This document shows positions 1-12,700 of a DNA stretch of 64,000 nt, piece by piece. The position numbers and the translations under genes are program-made. The stretch's first letter is position 1. Every line of letters begins with the position of its first letter. The stretch is from Fasciolopsis buskii (Eukaryota > Platyhelminthes > Trematoda > Plagiorchiida > Fasciolidae), in assembly GCA_008360955.1 (NCBI GenBank), contig LUCM01002879.1:111818-175817 (forward strand), written 5' to 3'. The notes below the pieces were generated by a model, which ran no database searches, was not told the origin of the DNA, and was given only the letters and a program-made list of their open reading frames with translations.

Positions 1-545
1 AAAAACACTTACCAGAGTTGATTCTGTGAAATATCTAGGAGTTACTATTGATAAAGTCCTGAAGTGGACTACTCACATTTCCACCTGTGTAAAGAATCGC
101 CGACGGTTGTTATTTCATATCTGGAAGTTACGGCACTACAAAGCACCATCATCCGATTTGTGCACCAGCGGGTTTTTCCAATCCTTCTTTACTGTCCTCT
201 TGTTATTTTTCCACGTTTACTTAAACAGACTTTAAAATTCTTCACCGGGGACTATCAATTATTAGCCGGGTGTCCTTCGTACCACTGACTGAATTGTCCT
301 TCAATCAACGTGATCAACACTTGTCAGCATGTGAGAAATATGCTCACAAAATTCTTTCAGATCCCATGCATCCTCTGCACAACGATCTTTCAAAGTGTTG
401 CTCTCACATTCCAACACGATCCGCCTTTCGTTTTATACTCTCTAGAATCAATATCTATATGAACTCCATTGTCCCATATTTAGCACGCATTTTGACAAAC
501 CGTTACGGTGTTTTAGCCGATATCCTGAGCAACATATCATAATGT
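1..545 (+). mobile_element. CR1/Jockey-like LINE relic, 3' end of reverse-transcriptase ORF
   Basis: Translation on the + strand shows the C-terminal part of a non-LTR retrotransposon polymerase ORF. Near position 23 it reads VKYLGVTID followed by KWTTHI, the signature that follows the RT palm in CR1/Jockey elements. It continues through an LLYC-like segment near 190 and ends with HPLHNDL, TRSAFRF and NSIVPYLARILTNRYGV before the stop near 541. The reading needs at least two frame changes (near 150-240 and again near 280), so the copy is dead. The 5' part lies outside the window. Family assignment rests on motif order and is good at the level of LINE; the CR1 versus Jockey choice is less certain. 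Confidence 0.8.
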
Positions 546-3500
546 GCTATGATTACTCCTCGATGAGTTTTTTCACATTTATGCAAGGTAATGATTGTAC
601 TTTTTTCCTATTGTGTTTTATACCCGCACATTTTTGAATGAAATGCGACATCATTTAGTGTCCGCAAAGTCTACACAATTCAATACAGTACAATTTCGTA
701 ATCCCTGTCCGACAGTCCAGTATCAGTCTTCTCGCCAGCTGCTAATCTCTTAAATACGACATAGGGTTTTACCTATGCGAGGAACCTTCAAGTCGCAAAA
801 ACTGTCCGATTCAAATGTAGCGAAGTAGTTTCGAATAAAATTTCCTACTTCAAATTAACTGCAAGCAAACTTTTAGTGAATCTGTTCTCTTTTGTTTGTC
901 TAGCACGTCAAGTTGGGACAGAACTGGAGTCGGGAATCGATTAAGATAGCTCTACAAGTTTACTCCACTGAATAAGTTTAAATTTTGCGACCTGTAAAGT
1001 AACCGTTGTCTTGAATTTTCATTCTACGTTTTCCTTTACCTGACTGGAAACAAGCCATCCTATTCGAAATTCCGATTTTCCGGCCCCGTGTCAGGTGCCA
1101 AAGTGGCGATTTATTATGCGGGTTTGCTCAACGTGGCTGTTTTACATGTTCTCTAACGGGAACTAATTATATGAATGAATTTCCGCGGGATTTAAAGCAA
1201 TGTGTGTGTGTGTGTGATGAGATGGGGACTTTTAACCTTAATCGACTCCAGTAAGAACTCCAGCAAGGTTGAGAACAAGACAAACTGGAAATCCACGGCT
1301 GCTACTTTAAGTCACTCAGATGGGAAGGCCAAAATTGCCCCCGTTTGGATGGTTAAGTGCAAAACAATAAAGTAAACTTTCATAACACATTTATTCGAAA
1401 TGATATAGAGTTAACACTGCAATGAAAATTGTAATCTATTCATAGTTTATTAGAAAAAATTTTTCTGAATAACTCACTTGCCTTCATGACTGGTTCATCA
1501 CATTTGTTCCCCGTCAAGACTTAGCTGAAGACGTGTGTGGAGTCAGAGGAAATTCACATGTGATTAGGTGGCTTCCTAGATAGACAGCTTTTTATGCATG
1601 TGGTATTTATAAAATGCCGCATTGGATGTCTTACAGAAAGATTACGTTTGTGGCGCTTGGAATAAGGGACAATAACCCGTGGTTACTGCTCCATGACTAT
1701 CAATGGACTAATGAAGTGTTATGTTGTCATCCAACACACTTCGATCAAGGCTGTCAAGGTCAAGTCAAACTGTGGCTCTTAGGTTTGCTGACTTGAGGTA
1801 TCTTATTGAATCAGTCCCACATATTTATGCTCGCACCTGTCCACTGAGCAATTCAAACTATACGACAAAAGAGCCTTAAAGGGTATAACACGAACTGTGT
1901 GGCGATAATAAATCGATGACAACTTGATGAGGAGTGGCATCCCCTGTATTGAAAGCCAAGAGAATTAGTGTAAAATGTCCCAGCGAACACACAGAAAGTC
2001 CTTCGAAAATGTCAGTTGACAAAGTCAGACACTATAGGGCATAGTGGCTCGTCAAATTCTTTGATCTCGGAACACGTTTGCTAATATTTTCAAACTGCCT
2101 TGTTTGGAATCCAAAACTAATTTGCAGATTTGATTTAATTCAAAGATTACGAGTTAAATTCTCAACATGGGAGAAATCTATTGTTTGAAATAATCCAATG
2201 ACGAATGTCGGGTAGTTCGGACGAATTGTGTGCTGAAGATCCAACTGAAAGATGTGCACACTGGTTCTTTCATCAAAGAAAAAAGGGTACTCGAAATTTT
2301 TATTTTTTCCAACGAAATCAAATCCAATTTGCACTCAGACTCGCAAGCGTGCACACACACAAACGCACACACAGGCTGACATGAATATGTTTAAAGATGT
2401 TTATAATTATTGCATTTCCGCTCTCCGGGATCGATCGTTATCGAGAACCAGCTGTTTCGTAAACTGAATTAGGAACATGGTTGGCTGAACACAATTATGG
2501 ATTAAATTAGTTTAATATTTCTATCGAAAGCTTTTCGATTAGATTGTCACTTCTTGCTTTCGAAATACGAGAAATGCCCTTTCGGTAGGACGCGGTTAAT
2601 GACCGATCGGGACAGACATTGACAACATTAAGTAGTTGACAGTTGTTTAGCTATTTTTCCGTCCCCAAATGCCAACGGTGCACAAATGACAACCTTCATT
2701 AGAATCGACAAGTGTTGACTTGAGTTCAGATTATGCACAGCTGTTCGGATGCTTTATGGTTGGGGGGGGGATTATCTCAGTCATGGGTCACATTGGGCTT
2801 GAGAATGTTCAAAATTATTTGTTAACGGTGATCAAATGGTCGATTTCATCCACATGGAGTTCACCATTCCGGTTTCTGCTTCTATCACCTCCGGGTCACT
2901 TCTCCCTTCCAAGTCCATGGCTGTGGTCAATCTACTTTGCCTAATATTGCAAGTTGGACTTCTGATTAGCATTGAATAAAAGAAGTGAAAATACTATTGT
3001 CACTGCTGCCAACTGATAGTGTTATTTTTATATTCCAGCAACAGAATAATGCATCAAATAATGTGATCATCACCCATACACTGATGGGCATCTCGTACAC
3101 AAGATTCATTCAAGCAGTATTCATCTTCCACATGCTAATCTTGCTAAAAGCAATTCGAACGATTCAGTATGTTTCAACTTATTTTCTATACCCTCCGAAG
3201 TAAACATCCACGGAAATTCAAGTGGGCTGTCTTTGCTTTGAATCCCCACAAACCCATAGAATTTCCGTAGATGTCGGGATATTTGGAAGAATCGACATTA
3301 TCTGCGCGCTACAACATGCATGCGTAGGAGGAAACAGTTTCTAGTTTATTGGGCACTATTTGGAAGTATTTGAAGTCAAAGTGCAATAACCTGACAGATG
3401 GTTTTCACGTGAAGCCATTAAGATAATAGCCTTCAGGACTAATCAAACCTGTGTCACTCATCTTTTAGTAATTTGGGTCCTCTATCTGCCTACAATCACA

Positions 3501-3640
3501 AAGCGCATTGTATTTTGTAGATTTCATGTATACTCAAAACAAATTTTTCACACGATTAGTTCCTCGGCAGTTTGGTTTTTTTCTCAGAATAGTTTCCAAA
3601 CCGAAACAGTATGGACAGATTTCACAGTAAGCACCTCCTT
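546..3640. other. No gene seen; simple repeats
   Basis: No frame here resembles a known protein and none has convincing splice borders. The stretch holds a (TG)8 run at 1201-1216, a CA-rich imperfect repeat at 2351-2376 and a nine-base G run at about 2762-2770. Its first bases may include the 3' UTR of the upstream LINE. The short open frames on both strands (for example 1614-1796 and 2985-3203) look like chance. Confidence 0.6.
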
Positions 3641-3647
3641 CGGCGGA

Positions 3648-4640
3648 TCAATTGCACTCTGGCTGCCAACTAACACAATCTTTGGTTTTCTGAAGCGCAT
3701 CTGGATGAGCCATCATCAGCGCCTGGTGACGTCGTCCAGGCCATATCTGGATTACTGATCGACCCGAGTGTTTCCTGATGCTCTTTCCCAAGGAAGTGGA
3801 TGACAGTACTGGAATCAAGAAGTTTAAGAGAGACTTGCCAGAATCTAGACTATAATATGATTGCGCTTCTTTTATACATGTTTGGGTGTCGCTTCCTTGC
3901 TGCTGAAGCAAATTTCACGCGAATGTCTACGAATTCTGCAATTTTCGTGAACTGAAGGGAGGATGACGCAAGTGCATCTTTTACCGATCCTATAAGGTCT
4001 CCACTGCACCGTTCCTGCATGGGTAGCAGCTACCAACCTATAGTTGGATGAAGTTGTACAGCTCACTTGCTGATCATCTCGAGTATCGAGAGTAGAATTT
4101 AGGTTCGGCAATTGTCTCCTGGATTCCCTAGTACACATTGCAGTTTGTATGCTGCCAAGGCTACAGCCATCGTGGGATCATGGAGGCTGTGCACCTGGGA
4201 ATGAAGTTGTCTGAACTGAACAGAAACGGTTACGCCAGGTGATCTGCAACATTTAGCAACTTCGATTTGGCAAAGTGGCTACGGATTTCCTCTCCCTATA
4301 GGAATAATGAGACAGGAGGTCCATGAACGGACACCGCTTCTGTTCCAGACCTGATCCAGTTTCCATTTCTGGCGTATCCGTGATAAGAAGACTAAACTTA
4401 CATAATGCAAAAAGTGCATGTGTTGCTGGTTCGGTGACAATTTGCATCCAGATCCGAAAAGTCGTCCCACGCTTCTTGATTTATCGCACCTTTCCCATTA
4501 ACCAAGCGAGGAACAAGTACTATGCCTGCATTGCTAAGGCGATAAGAATAGTCAGCAATATCACATGTTTGGAACGTAGATAATCTTAACCTTGAGGGAG
4601 CTGCCCATTGAAACCAGGAGCCGGATAAGAATGTACTCAC
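3648..4640 (-). mobile_element. Possible degenerate BEL/Pao-like LTR element fragment
   Basis: Overlapping open stretches run on the minus strand (4640-4398, 4447-4253, 4138-3872, 3911-3648). In the first, the order W, LRLSTFQTC, then an AD-rich stretch followed by G-IVLV-P-RLVNGKGAI resembles the BEL/Pao polyprotein segment between reverse transcriptase and RNase H (a Trp-rich helix, an IPRC-like strand, then HHFADAS...YG..SYLR...G.I). The match is weak, full of gaps, and has no catalytic motif. The lower half (3648-4138) matches nothing I recognise. It could be chance or a different repeat. Confidence 0.25.
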
Positions 4641-4840
4641 ATTTCAATCAAACAGTAAGGACCGTTTCACCAAATACCCTGAGGTGTTACTCGGTTGAAC
4701 TGTGGATGCGCACAGTGGAAAGTTTAACGCGAGCGCCTGATCGGAGCATGTGGGGGACTCAATTCGAAATACTAGGTTTGTAACTTCCGATATCCAAAGG
4801 ATTAGTGTCTCATTTTGCTGGGTCATCCTCACAATAAAGA

Positions 4841-5659
4841 AACAGCATTTTCACACGGTTGTTTCGGATGATAGCATCAGTCAACAGGCTACCAGAGATA
4901 GTATTTGTATTCCGCGCACAATGCAAACAAACAAAATTTAAATGGGAATTGTAGTGTGTACTGAAAGGCATTCCGCCTAGGTTGCATCAGTATTACCGAC
5001 TCTCCTACGAATACTGACAGTTTGATTTTTCCGGCGACCCATGTCAGATGTGCCAAAAATGACCGAAGATGATTTCTGCATGCGAAATCAACGGCAAATT
5101 GCGCCAGACTAAACTCGCTTCGTTTGTGGACGCATTCACCATCATCAGACTCTTCTGAATCAACCTACAAAACGATCCATCCACTGTGGTTACTGAGGCA
5201 TGCCTATGCATGTTCCGTGTGCGCAGATTTTGTGACAATGTCGTCATTGGTGTACTATAAGCAGCACTAGGGTCGAAGCTCCTCATCTGCTATATGAAGG
5301 TCGTTCACAAGCTTGAATTTGGATATGTGCTTTTGGTGGTGGAAGGGCAGCTGTAAAAGTCGTGGTTGGTGTTAGCACTCACTAGTTTAATGGTTGTAAC
5401 ACATGGAATGCCTGCGAATACCGTCCGGCGACTGTAAATCGGACGGGTGTGACTAGCCGCAAGTCAGAACTTGCTCGTTAATTTGCAGGTTTACAGACGA
5501 AACAGTCACTCGGCCAGTCAATCAGTCTTACTAGGTAGCTATTCACTGACCTGTCCTTCTGTCGCTCTCCCGATTAGCTAGCCTGTCTGTTCACCAACAC
5601 ATACACGCATATCCGTCCACCATTTCGAAGTGTCGGTGACTATCCTCACCGGCACAAAT

Positions 5660-5694
<35 letters not shown>

Positions 5695-7101
5695 AAGCAC
5701 GCACATACGCAAGTATGGAAAAACATTCATCCGACCGTAGAAATTTCCAACCATGGACGATAAAGACTGGTCTAGCATGAGCCGTGTATGTGTTTGCCCG
5801 TGTATTTATAACAGTGTGCGATTTACAAGAGGAAATGAAGCCGAAATGCTGGACATGTTATGACAGGGAGTAACTACCATAAGCACAGTTCCACACACGG
5901 ACATGTGTACACCGCGACTGTTGAAAAGTGGGCTACTACGAGACTAATTGAGTTCACACCAACACATGTGCATGTACAACCCTATGCTTTCGTTCACGCT
6001 TACGAGGACTAACTGACCACGGGTCAAAGACGCTCAGAATCTTACAACCCGTTCTCATCTTGTCGTCGCACTGTTTTTAAAAACCATTTTTATCACTGTC
6101 CGCGTGTATCACGTACACGTGCATACCAGACAGTCACCATGGCGATTGCCACACGAGAGTCCAGGATCGTTTTTTCCGAGTCAGGCTGATCATATGGACT
6201 ACTGTGCGTGAAGATCAAATTGTGGAGTTTCTAGCACAATTTTGTCCAACGGAAGTGACAAGGATTGTTCACAAGTGACGATTAATCGAGAACCACTGCT
6301 TTCATAGGATCTTGTATGTAAGTTCCCAGTTTGAGATCAACATCATGACCAATTCAGACTAGTCTTACGGTGTTTCAAATTGCTGCACTATGTGCGAATT
6401 GTAAGATTAATAAACTAACAACAGATTTTCCACAGTGAACACCAAGGATGGGAAAATGAATTTATCAAAAGCAGCTTTTTCAAGGGAATCGACAATGAGC
6501 TGACATTTCGGTTAACCAAAGGTCACTTTTCCAAATTCGGCGCGAATATTACTATCTCAGTTACTAGACTAATACGTAAAGGTAGATTTATAGTTAGAAT
6601 TCTAGTACGAACCAGTTAGTTCTTGCGTTCTTTCACGATTGCCTATGAAACTTCTAGCCACTAAAGATTTCAGTCCGCACGAGCCACTTTACTGGGGATT
6701 CGTTGACGCTTATGCTCGTAGTTGAACGCTCAAACTCCGCAAATGAAAAGAAAACCTTTACGGTCAACCGGAAATGAAGGGCTCTCAAACCGTTCCATGA
6801 CTCTTATGGAAAACTGCAAATAATAATGCATTCTAGTTGACATTTAATTTTTAAGATCTTATTGCACCGCTAGACGACATTCATTAATTACATCACAGTT
6901 TTGCACTGGTGACCACTCACCTATAGCGTTCCACGAGGAACGACACTGAAGAACTACACGCACTAGCAGGTGTGAAAATCTCTTGGGAATCATAAGGTGA
7001 GTAGTAAAAAGAACCTCCTCTATCAAGCACTTGGGCGTTAAGTGTATACTAAGAGATTTCATAAATTCTTTACGGTATCCTGTGCGAAAGGCGAAGATCC
7101 T
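4841..7101. other. No gene seen
   Basis: Nothing supportable apart from the CA microsatellite at 5662-5690 and CA-rich degenerate sequence around it. The minus-strand frame over the microsatellite (5778-5578) is partly composed of the repeat translation and is not a gene. Confidence 0.6.
5662..5690. repeat. (AC)n microsatellite
   Basis: An uninterrupted AC dinucleotide run of about 29 bases, directly visible. It is the longest CA run in the window and a potential length-polymorphic marker. Confidence 0.95.
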
Positions 7102-7173
7102 GGTAGGATTTGAATCGAGGCAAGTGAGTGGCTCGCATTTCACTACCATGTCTGTAGAACCAGCTAACCTACA
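7102..7173 (-). repeat. tRNA-derived SINE-like sequence
   Basis: On the minus strand a 72-nt segment begins GTAGGTTAGCTGG, resembling a pol III box A (TRGCNNAGYNGG). It ends GATTCAAATCC, close to box B (GGTTCGANTCC), followed by CTAC, which can pair with the initial GTAG. The cloverleaf arms do not close properly, so this is a tRNA-related retroposon head or pseudo-tRNA and not a working tRNA. Confidence 0.4.
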
Positions 7174-7179
7174 ACGTCA

Positions 7180-9655
7180 GTCTGAGTGGCTTCAAACATT
7201 CCCCACAAGGAACACGTGATGCCTCTCATGTGCTAGTACGAGTATTTTGGCTCGGTTAGGTCAATCACTGAATCCAAAGTTAGATCTCAAAACTAAGGTC
7301 ATGAGTATCCACAAGATTCGTCTCATGCGAACGGGTTGTCGGTGGGAATTACCATATTCAGTACTACTCAGGCGGAGCCTAGCTTATACAAATGGTCACC
7401 TGCTTCGAACAACTGCGCATCCCTGGTTCAGACATGGGGTTCAAAACAAGAAATCTACTCCCATGGGCAACAACGGTGTTCAGAGGACGAACTACCCCCC
7501 CTTTTCAGAAGGGAGGCAACATGGTGTTCGCTTTTACATCGCCACAGCCGTTTACTTACCTTGTACGCCAATATCTTTGCAGAATATAAAAGTGGTTCCA
7601 ACCAGTCACTGTCGTCTAAAAGGTGGAAAATGACATCTTTAACATGGATAAATTGCATAAATCACTGGAATGGTGTGGTGGCATCGATGAATTTATTAGT
7701 CTGTTTAAAAAATCACTGCTACCAGCCCTCATCCACATTCTTGACCTAATTTGAGGAACGTCTGTGCAAATCACGGGATTATTTCATTATTTCAGTTCAG
7801 AAAGTATAGATCATTCGACTGTTACCTGATGGATGAAATGTTGAGAAATGCATACTGCAACAACTAACTAACTTCAAATGAACTCGCTAATCATGGCTGC
7901 TTTATTGTCCTTCGGTTTTGAAAGGTGTAGATAGGGACTTTTGGGTGTGCTTGCCATTAAATGGAGCAGCACAGGAGACAGTTAGTAAATTATGCACGGG
8001 ATTTAATAGAACTGGCTTATATTTCTAGTCGACCACCGTTTATCAGCATTCCTGTCAGGTCCACTCTGGGGTCAATTATAGATGATGCAATTTCAGCGGA
8101 ATCAGCCATGTTTATGTCATTTCTGAGCTTCTGGTTTTGCCTATAAAGATTGCTTTCCTAGCTCTTTTCATTCGGAGTCCATTTTAGACAAATCAATAAC
8201 TGCGGAAAACATATCCATCTCGGTTTAGTTAACCGAACCTTTTCTGTAGCGGTAACATCTCTGGTTTGTAACCTTACGATGAAAGTTCAACACTAGACAT
8301 CACTCAGCTACCTTCGTGATCTAAGCAAGTCACGTGATCGCCCTGTAGTATTGATGGCTCATGCAATGATCATTCACCAGACTTTCAGACCGGTGATATG
8401 CACATGCAAACGAACACACGTGAACACATTTCGACACATGCACACACAAATTGACGTACGAAATCAGTCCTGTGGGCACAACGAAAACGGGTACTATTGT
8501 GAAAATTGTCACAAACGATTTATTTCGCACACGGAGCCAGTGGAATACAACGATATTTTTTGATTAGAATGCCCTTCTGATGAGATCCGAATTTCATAGG
8601 CTAATGGTAACCCGCTGGACGGCAAAACGACAATGAATAATGTGCAGCTATTAAAATAATATGGATTTCCGGCTGTTGGAAAATGTGCCATTGGTTCCGT
8701 GGAGCCCTAAGTACACTAATCACTTTTGCGTAGTTGTGATAACGAAGGAAACGCTAAAGATCGATCTGGATATTCGTGGCGTATCTCACCCAGTCCCACT
8801 ACCGTGGGGACAAAATTTCACTTGCGTGACGAAAAACGGGAGGAATTCTGTTTATCGTAAAACAATCCTAAGTGAGTGTTAACGACTGATGCACTGTTTC
8901 TTCATCAGCATCGTGATGTGTTAAAAAGCCTGAAAAATTATGGTAGTTAATAGATCATTTCCGAGATACGGTTGAGTGATAAACGCACCTTTGAACGGTT
9001 TATTATGGCTAATGGGACGCGTTTTCTTTGATATGCTGTCACAGTATCTAAAAGATTCGGGAAACCTCTCTTTTACTAGTTGTTTTTTCAGGAACCGGCA
9101 AAGGAAGTATGCATGGTTGCTAAGTATGTATGTTGGCTTAAGTACCAGACGCTTAGTCATTTGCCTGTAGAAAAAAGACTTTCAGCACCTGGAACAATAA
9201 GGACAATTTTTTAATTGAACACGCCACCCCGAGAATGACTCACGGTGACCCTGAACCAACTGTCTATTTGTTAGGAACGTGAGAGGGGATGCTGGAACTA
9301 AAAAAAATTAACCGGCGAATCAGCCAACCGGTAAACGCGCCGTTGAAAAAACGAATGGGGCCAGATAATATTTTGGGGAAATTCCCTCGTGTACTTTTGC
9401 GCGGCACTGTCATGGCGGTTCTGTGGCTCTGTTAAAAGCCTGTTTGTGTAATGAAGACCATGGAAAACTAACTCATGTTGCGAGCACTAGTTAGTTTTGT
9501 GAAGTTCACCGTAACAGCTAGTTGTAGCAAGGATTATCACTCGTGCATTTTTGTACAAGTGAAAGTGACCCAAATCCTCTGTAGAATGCAATAGCAATCG
9601 CATTGAGGTGCACGTTTTCGCCTCTTGGTGTGTGGTGAAGCTCAGCAAACCGTTC
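7180..9655. other. No gene seen; long chance frames
   Basis: The stretch contains overlapping + strand frames of 128 codons (7247-7633) and 137 codons (7336-7749) in different phases. Neither has recognisable motifs, a signal peptide or repeat structure, and they exclude one another. It may be an old unrecognised repeat. Positions 8400-8450 are CA-rich. Nothing else is supportable. Confidence 0.5.
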
Positions 9656-9737
9656 AGAGCCTGCCCGGTATCGTAATGGCTAGAGTGTTCGACTTAAAAT
9701 CGCTCTTCCTGGGTTGGAGTCCCAGTTCGGGCGCAGT
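9656..9737 (+). repeat. tRNA-derived SINE-like sequence (Leu-UAA-like)
   Basis: A GCCCG start can pair with the CGGGC near 9730. The segment has a box A-like TGGCTAGAGTG, an anticodon-like loop CTTAAAA (anticodon TAA), and a TpsiC-like arm CTGGG-TTGGAGT-CCCAG with box B differing from GGTTCGANTCC at one position. The anticodon stem is weak and the D arm imperfect, so I read it as a pseudo-tRNA or SINE head. A diverged tRNA gene is the alternative. Confidence 0.5.
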
Positions 9738-12700
9738 GGATATGCATCGCTGATAATTCATAACAAGGATGAGACAACTGTACAATGTTGTCATGGTTTC
9801 TTAATGGTGAGCTAAGTGATGACATCATATAACGACTTGTTTCATGAAAACATTCCAACTCTAACTACTAACACACATATGTACATATACATATAATACC
9901 AGAATGTAGTTTTTTGCATTAGGATTACGGATGGGAGCTCTTCGTTGAACAGTCCACAGAAGAGCCGCAGCTTTAGTTGGTTGAAAATTCTTTGTCCGTT
10001 CGGCTCCCATGAGCATTCGTGACGCTGCAAATTAGATCTTGACAAGACATATCAATCCGGACTCTACAAGCGTAAAAAGGTTTGCACAAGAGATTACAGA
10101 ACCCGCCTACTTGACGAGCGACCATAACCAACAAACAGGTTCCGTTCCTCCGGGAATATTTTGTTCACCCATCCAATGACTGCTTATAACTTTATATCTG
10201 TGAATATGTATGAACAAAATATCAATGCATGGAACTCTTATCACTGGTGTCACACGGTATTTGAACCATCAGGAGTCCAACGTTGCAAAAATCAGAATTG
10301 TGTGTACTAAAGGACCAGGATTTAAAACGAAATGGTTATGATCACGGAAAAGTTGTCCAGATATAACTTGATTATAAAAGTGATTTTTGAGATTTGAAGC
10401 TCACTCATTATGGACAAATTTCCTACGGGTTTAGATGGAACGATTCTATTTTCACTGGTTTATGCATTCACATACCACTTCGTTTTGGTGGTTGGCATTC
10501 GAAAATTTGTCAAGCAATTGACTCCGACGCGTTTCGAATTCAGGCACCGATGTCACCGAAGCTTCAGCATCGCATATACTACGCCAGCTGACCTAGAAAA
10601 TTATACCGAATCGTTCGGGCAGTCTACAAAAGGGCACTGCGCAACATCCACTGGAGGAAACTTCGCATTTTCTGAGTGATGGATGCGACTTAGCCTGGCA
10701 ATAACCGTAGTGATATCTGTACTATTCGGGGAAGAAACCAAAATTTGCTTCTAGTTTAATTCCCTGGCTGGTCTTTGGGTACCCTAATTCGTTGGATTTA
10801 GGGTGTTTCGACAGTAGCGACCAAAGCAGACAACAGTTCGGATGACAATTCTACGTCGTGAATACGATACCCATGTGGAATAAAGTCTGGATGCGACCGT
10901 TACCTGTTCGTTGTAATCATAAGGCCAAAATTCCATGTCAGAAAAAACACTCAAAAACGTTATCGCAATTAGCGAAGCTGCTTACCTTCGGACAAAATAA
11001 GCACGAAAATTCAAAATCGAAGTAAGAATCGCGGTCCGAGTACAGGTTGCCGAAATGTGCAACTGGGATGGGAGAATGTGCTTTGGATGGAAGTCATAAA
11101 TTTTGGGTCGCATTGTCATCACCAAGATCCCCCACCCCTCGATTCGGGCATCTTTATAGCTGTGCTAATGTTCTAGTTTTAGTCAAAAATCGGCAAATGT
11201 CAACTGTGGCAAATGAGAAATTAAGGATTAATTAGGTTTTCAAGACTTTTGTGTTCTTTTTCTACCAAAAATATTTATTCCTGAAAAAGGTGCACCGATG
11301 CCGGTAACGACCCTTGGTCAAATGGTATGATTGGTTATGGCATCGTTGAGCTTGGAAGACCACACCGAAAACCCGGAGTTTCTATTTTTTCATCCCTATT
11401 TTCACGGATACATTAGGTTTTTATAGTTTACCCCAGGGATTCTTTTTAACTTCCGAAATCTTTAGGAATTTGTCGCAGATTTTCGAAACTCCGGTTGCGA
11501 GTATCACAGTCAACAAATGGTTTTTTTAATCCAACACATGGGGTAGATTCATGAAATTGGAACCACGTTTCCCTCTGAAATCTGGCATTAGTTTGAGACT
11601 GATAACCATCTCGGTTGTTCAATTTAACGGTCAGAAAGTTTTATTTTTCTGGTACCCTGAAGGAGTTATTCGGTGTATTATCTATCACGCTGTTTAGGCA
11701 TCGAAACCCAAATTGACAGTTTCCGCAAAAATAAAGCTCGACACTAAAAACCTGTGTCTCATGACTTTGTGCTTACAAAATTTTACTGAAATCTAGACAT
11801 TAGAACGGGTTTGTTCAAACAATGCTGTTCGGGTGGACGGTTGAACTAAAATTTGCCGCGTAACATAAAGCATTCTGTATGATGACAGTAACTAGTAGGC
11901 GTTTCAATTGCCACTTACTTAGTGCCACACGGGAGGAGCTATACAGAATCCATGCTGCTGTACACTAGGATGACTGAGATCTAAATTTCATTCAATGAAA
12001 TTCGACCGTTTCTGTTTGTTCCGATGCAGCGCGATAAGGTAAACAAACAATTTACAGTGATGGAAACAATTCCAAGGTGATTATTCAAAAGCCGGTAAAT
12101 AAGAGTTGAGAACGTGTGCAACCTTACAAATGGTATGCATACAAATGACTAGTTATCACGAAATGCCCTGCTAATGAGTACGTTCGGTTGCATTTAAGTA
12201 TTCGTTTTACAATGAAAACGGAACTCGATGGTTCACTGCGTCTTCGTGACAGTGATATGAACAACAGAACTGAATAAAACGCTATTGATCTGTCCGTCGA
12301 AAAGCCACGTGAGCAGCCCAGGACCTGCATTTTGACAGCGTGACAAATTTATATGGAATAGCAGAATAGCCACGACCTGTCGTGGATAAAAGTAACTTTG
12401 TTCGCGACCATTTATCCTGTGATATTCATTCAAATTAACAGTAAACCCAAAGTTTCCACGCGAAGAGTTATTCCACCGGAAAGGAGTGAGTCAAATTGAC
12501 GAAATATCCAGTCAACCAAAATAATTCTTTCGAGTCGCACATGACAAACAATGCAAAACTAGCGAGGTTTTCGGAGACTACTGTCCTAAAGTGATGAAAG
12601 TATACAATGTTTCAGCGGAAGGGATTAATTTGGAACTTATCAGTCGCGTGGTACAGCAATCGTTTCCCCAGTCCCATGCACCTTTATCTGGTATTCTATC

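Noticed and set aside
7247..7749. Two overlapping + strand frames of 128 and 137 codons as genes
   Set aside because: They occupy different phases of the same DNA, have no motifs, no signal peptide and no splice context.
9656..9737. Functional tRNA-Leu (UAA)
   Set aside because: The anticodon and D stems do not pair properly and the variable region of a Leu tRNA is not evident. A pseudo-tRNA or SINE head is more likely.
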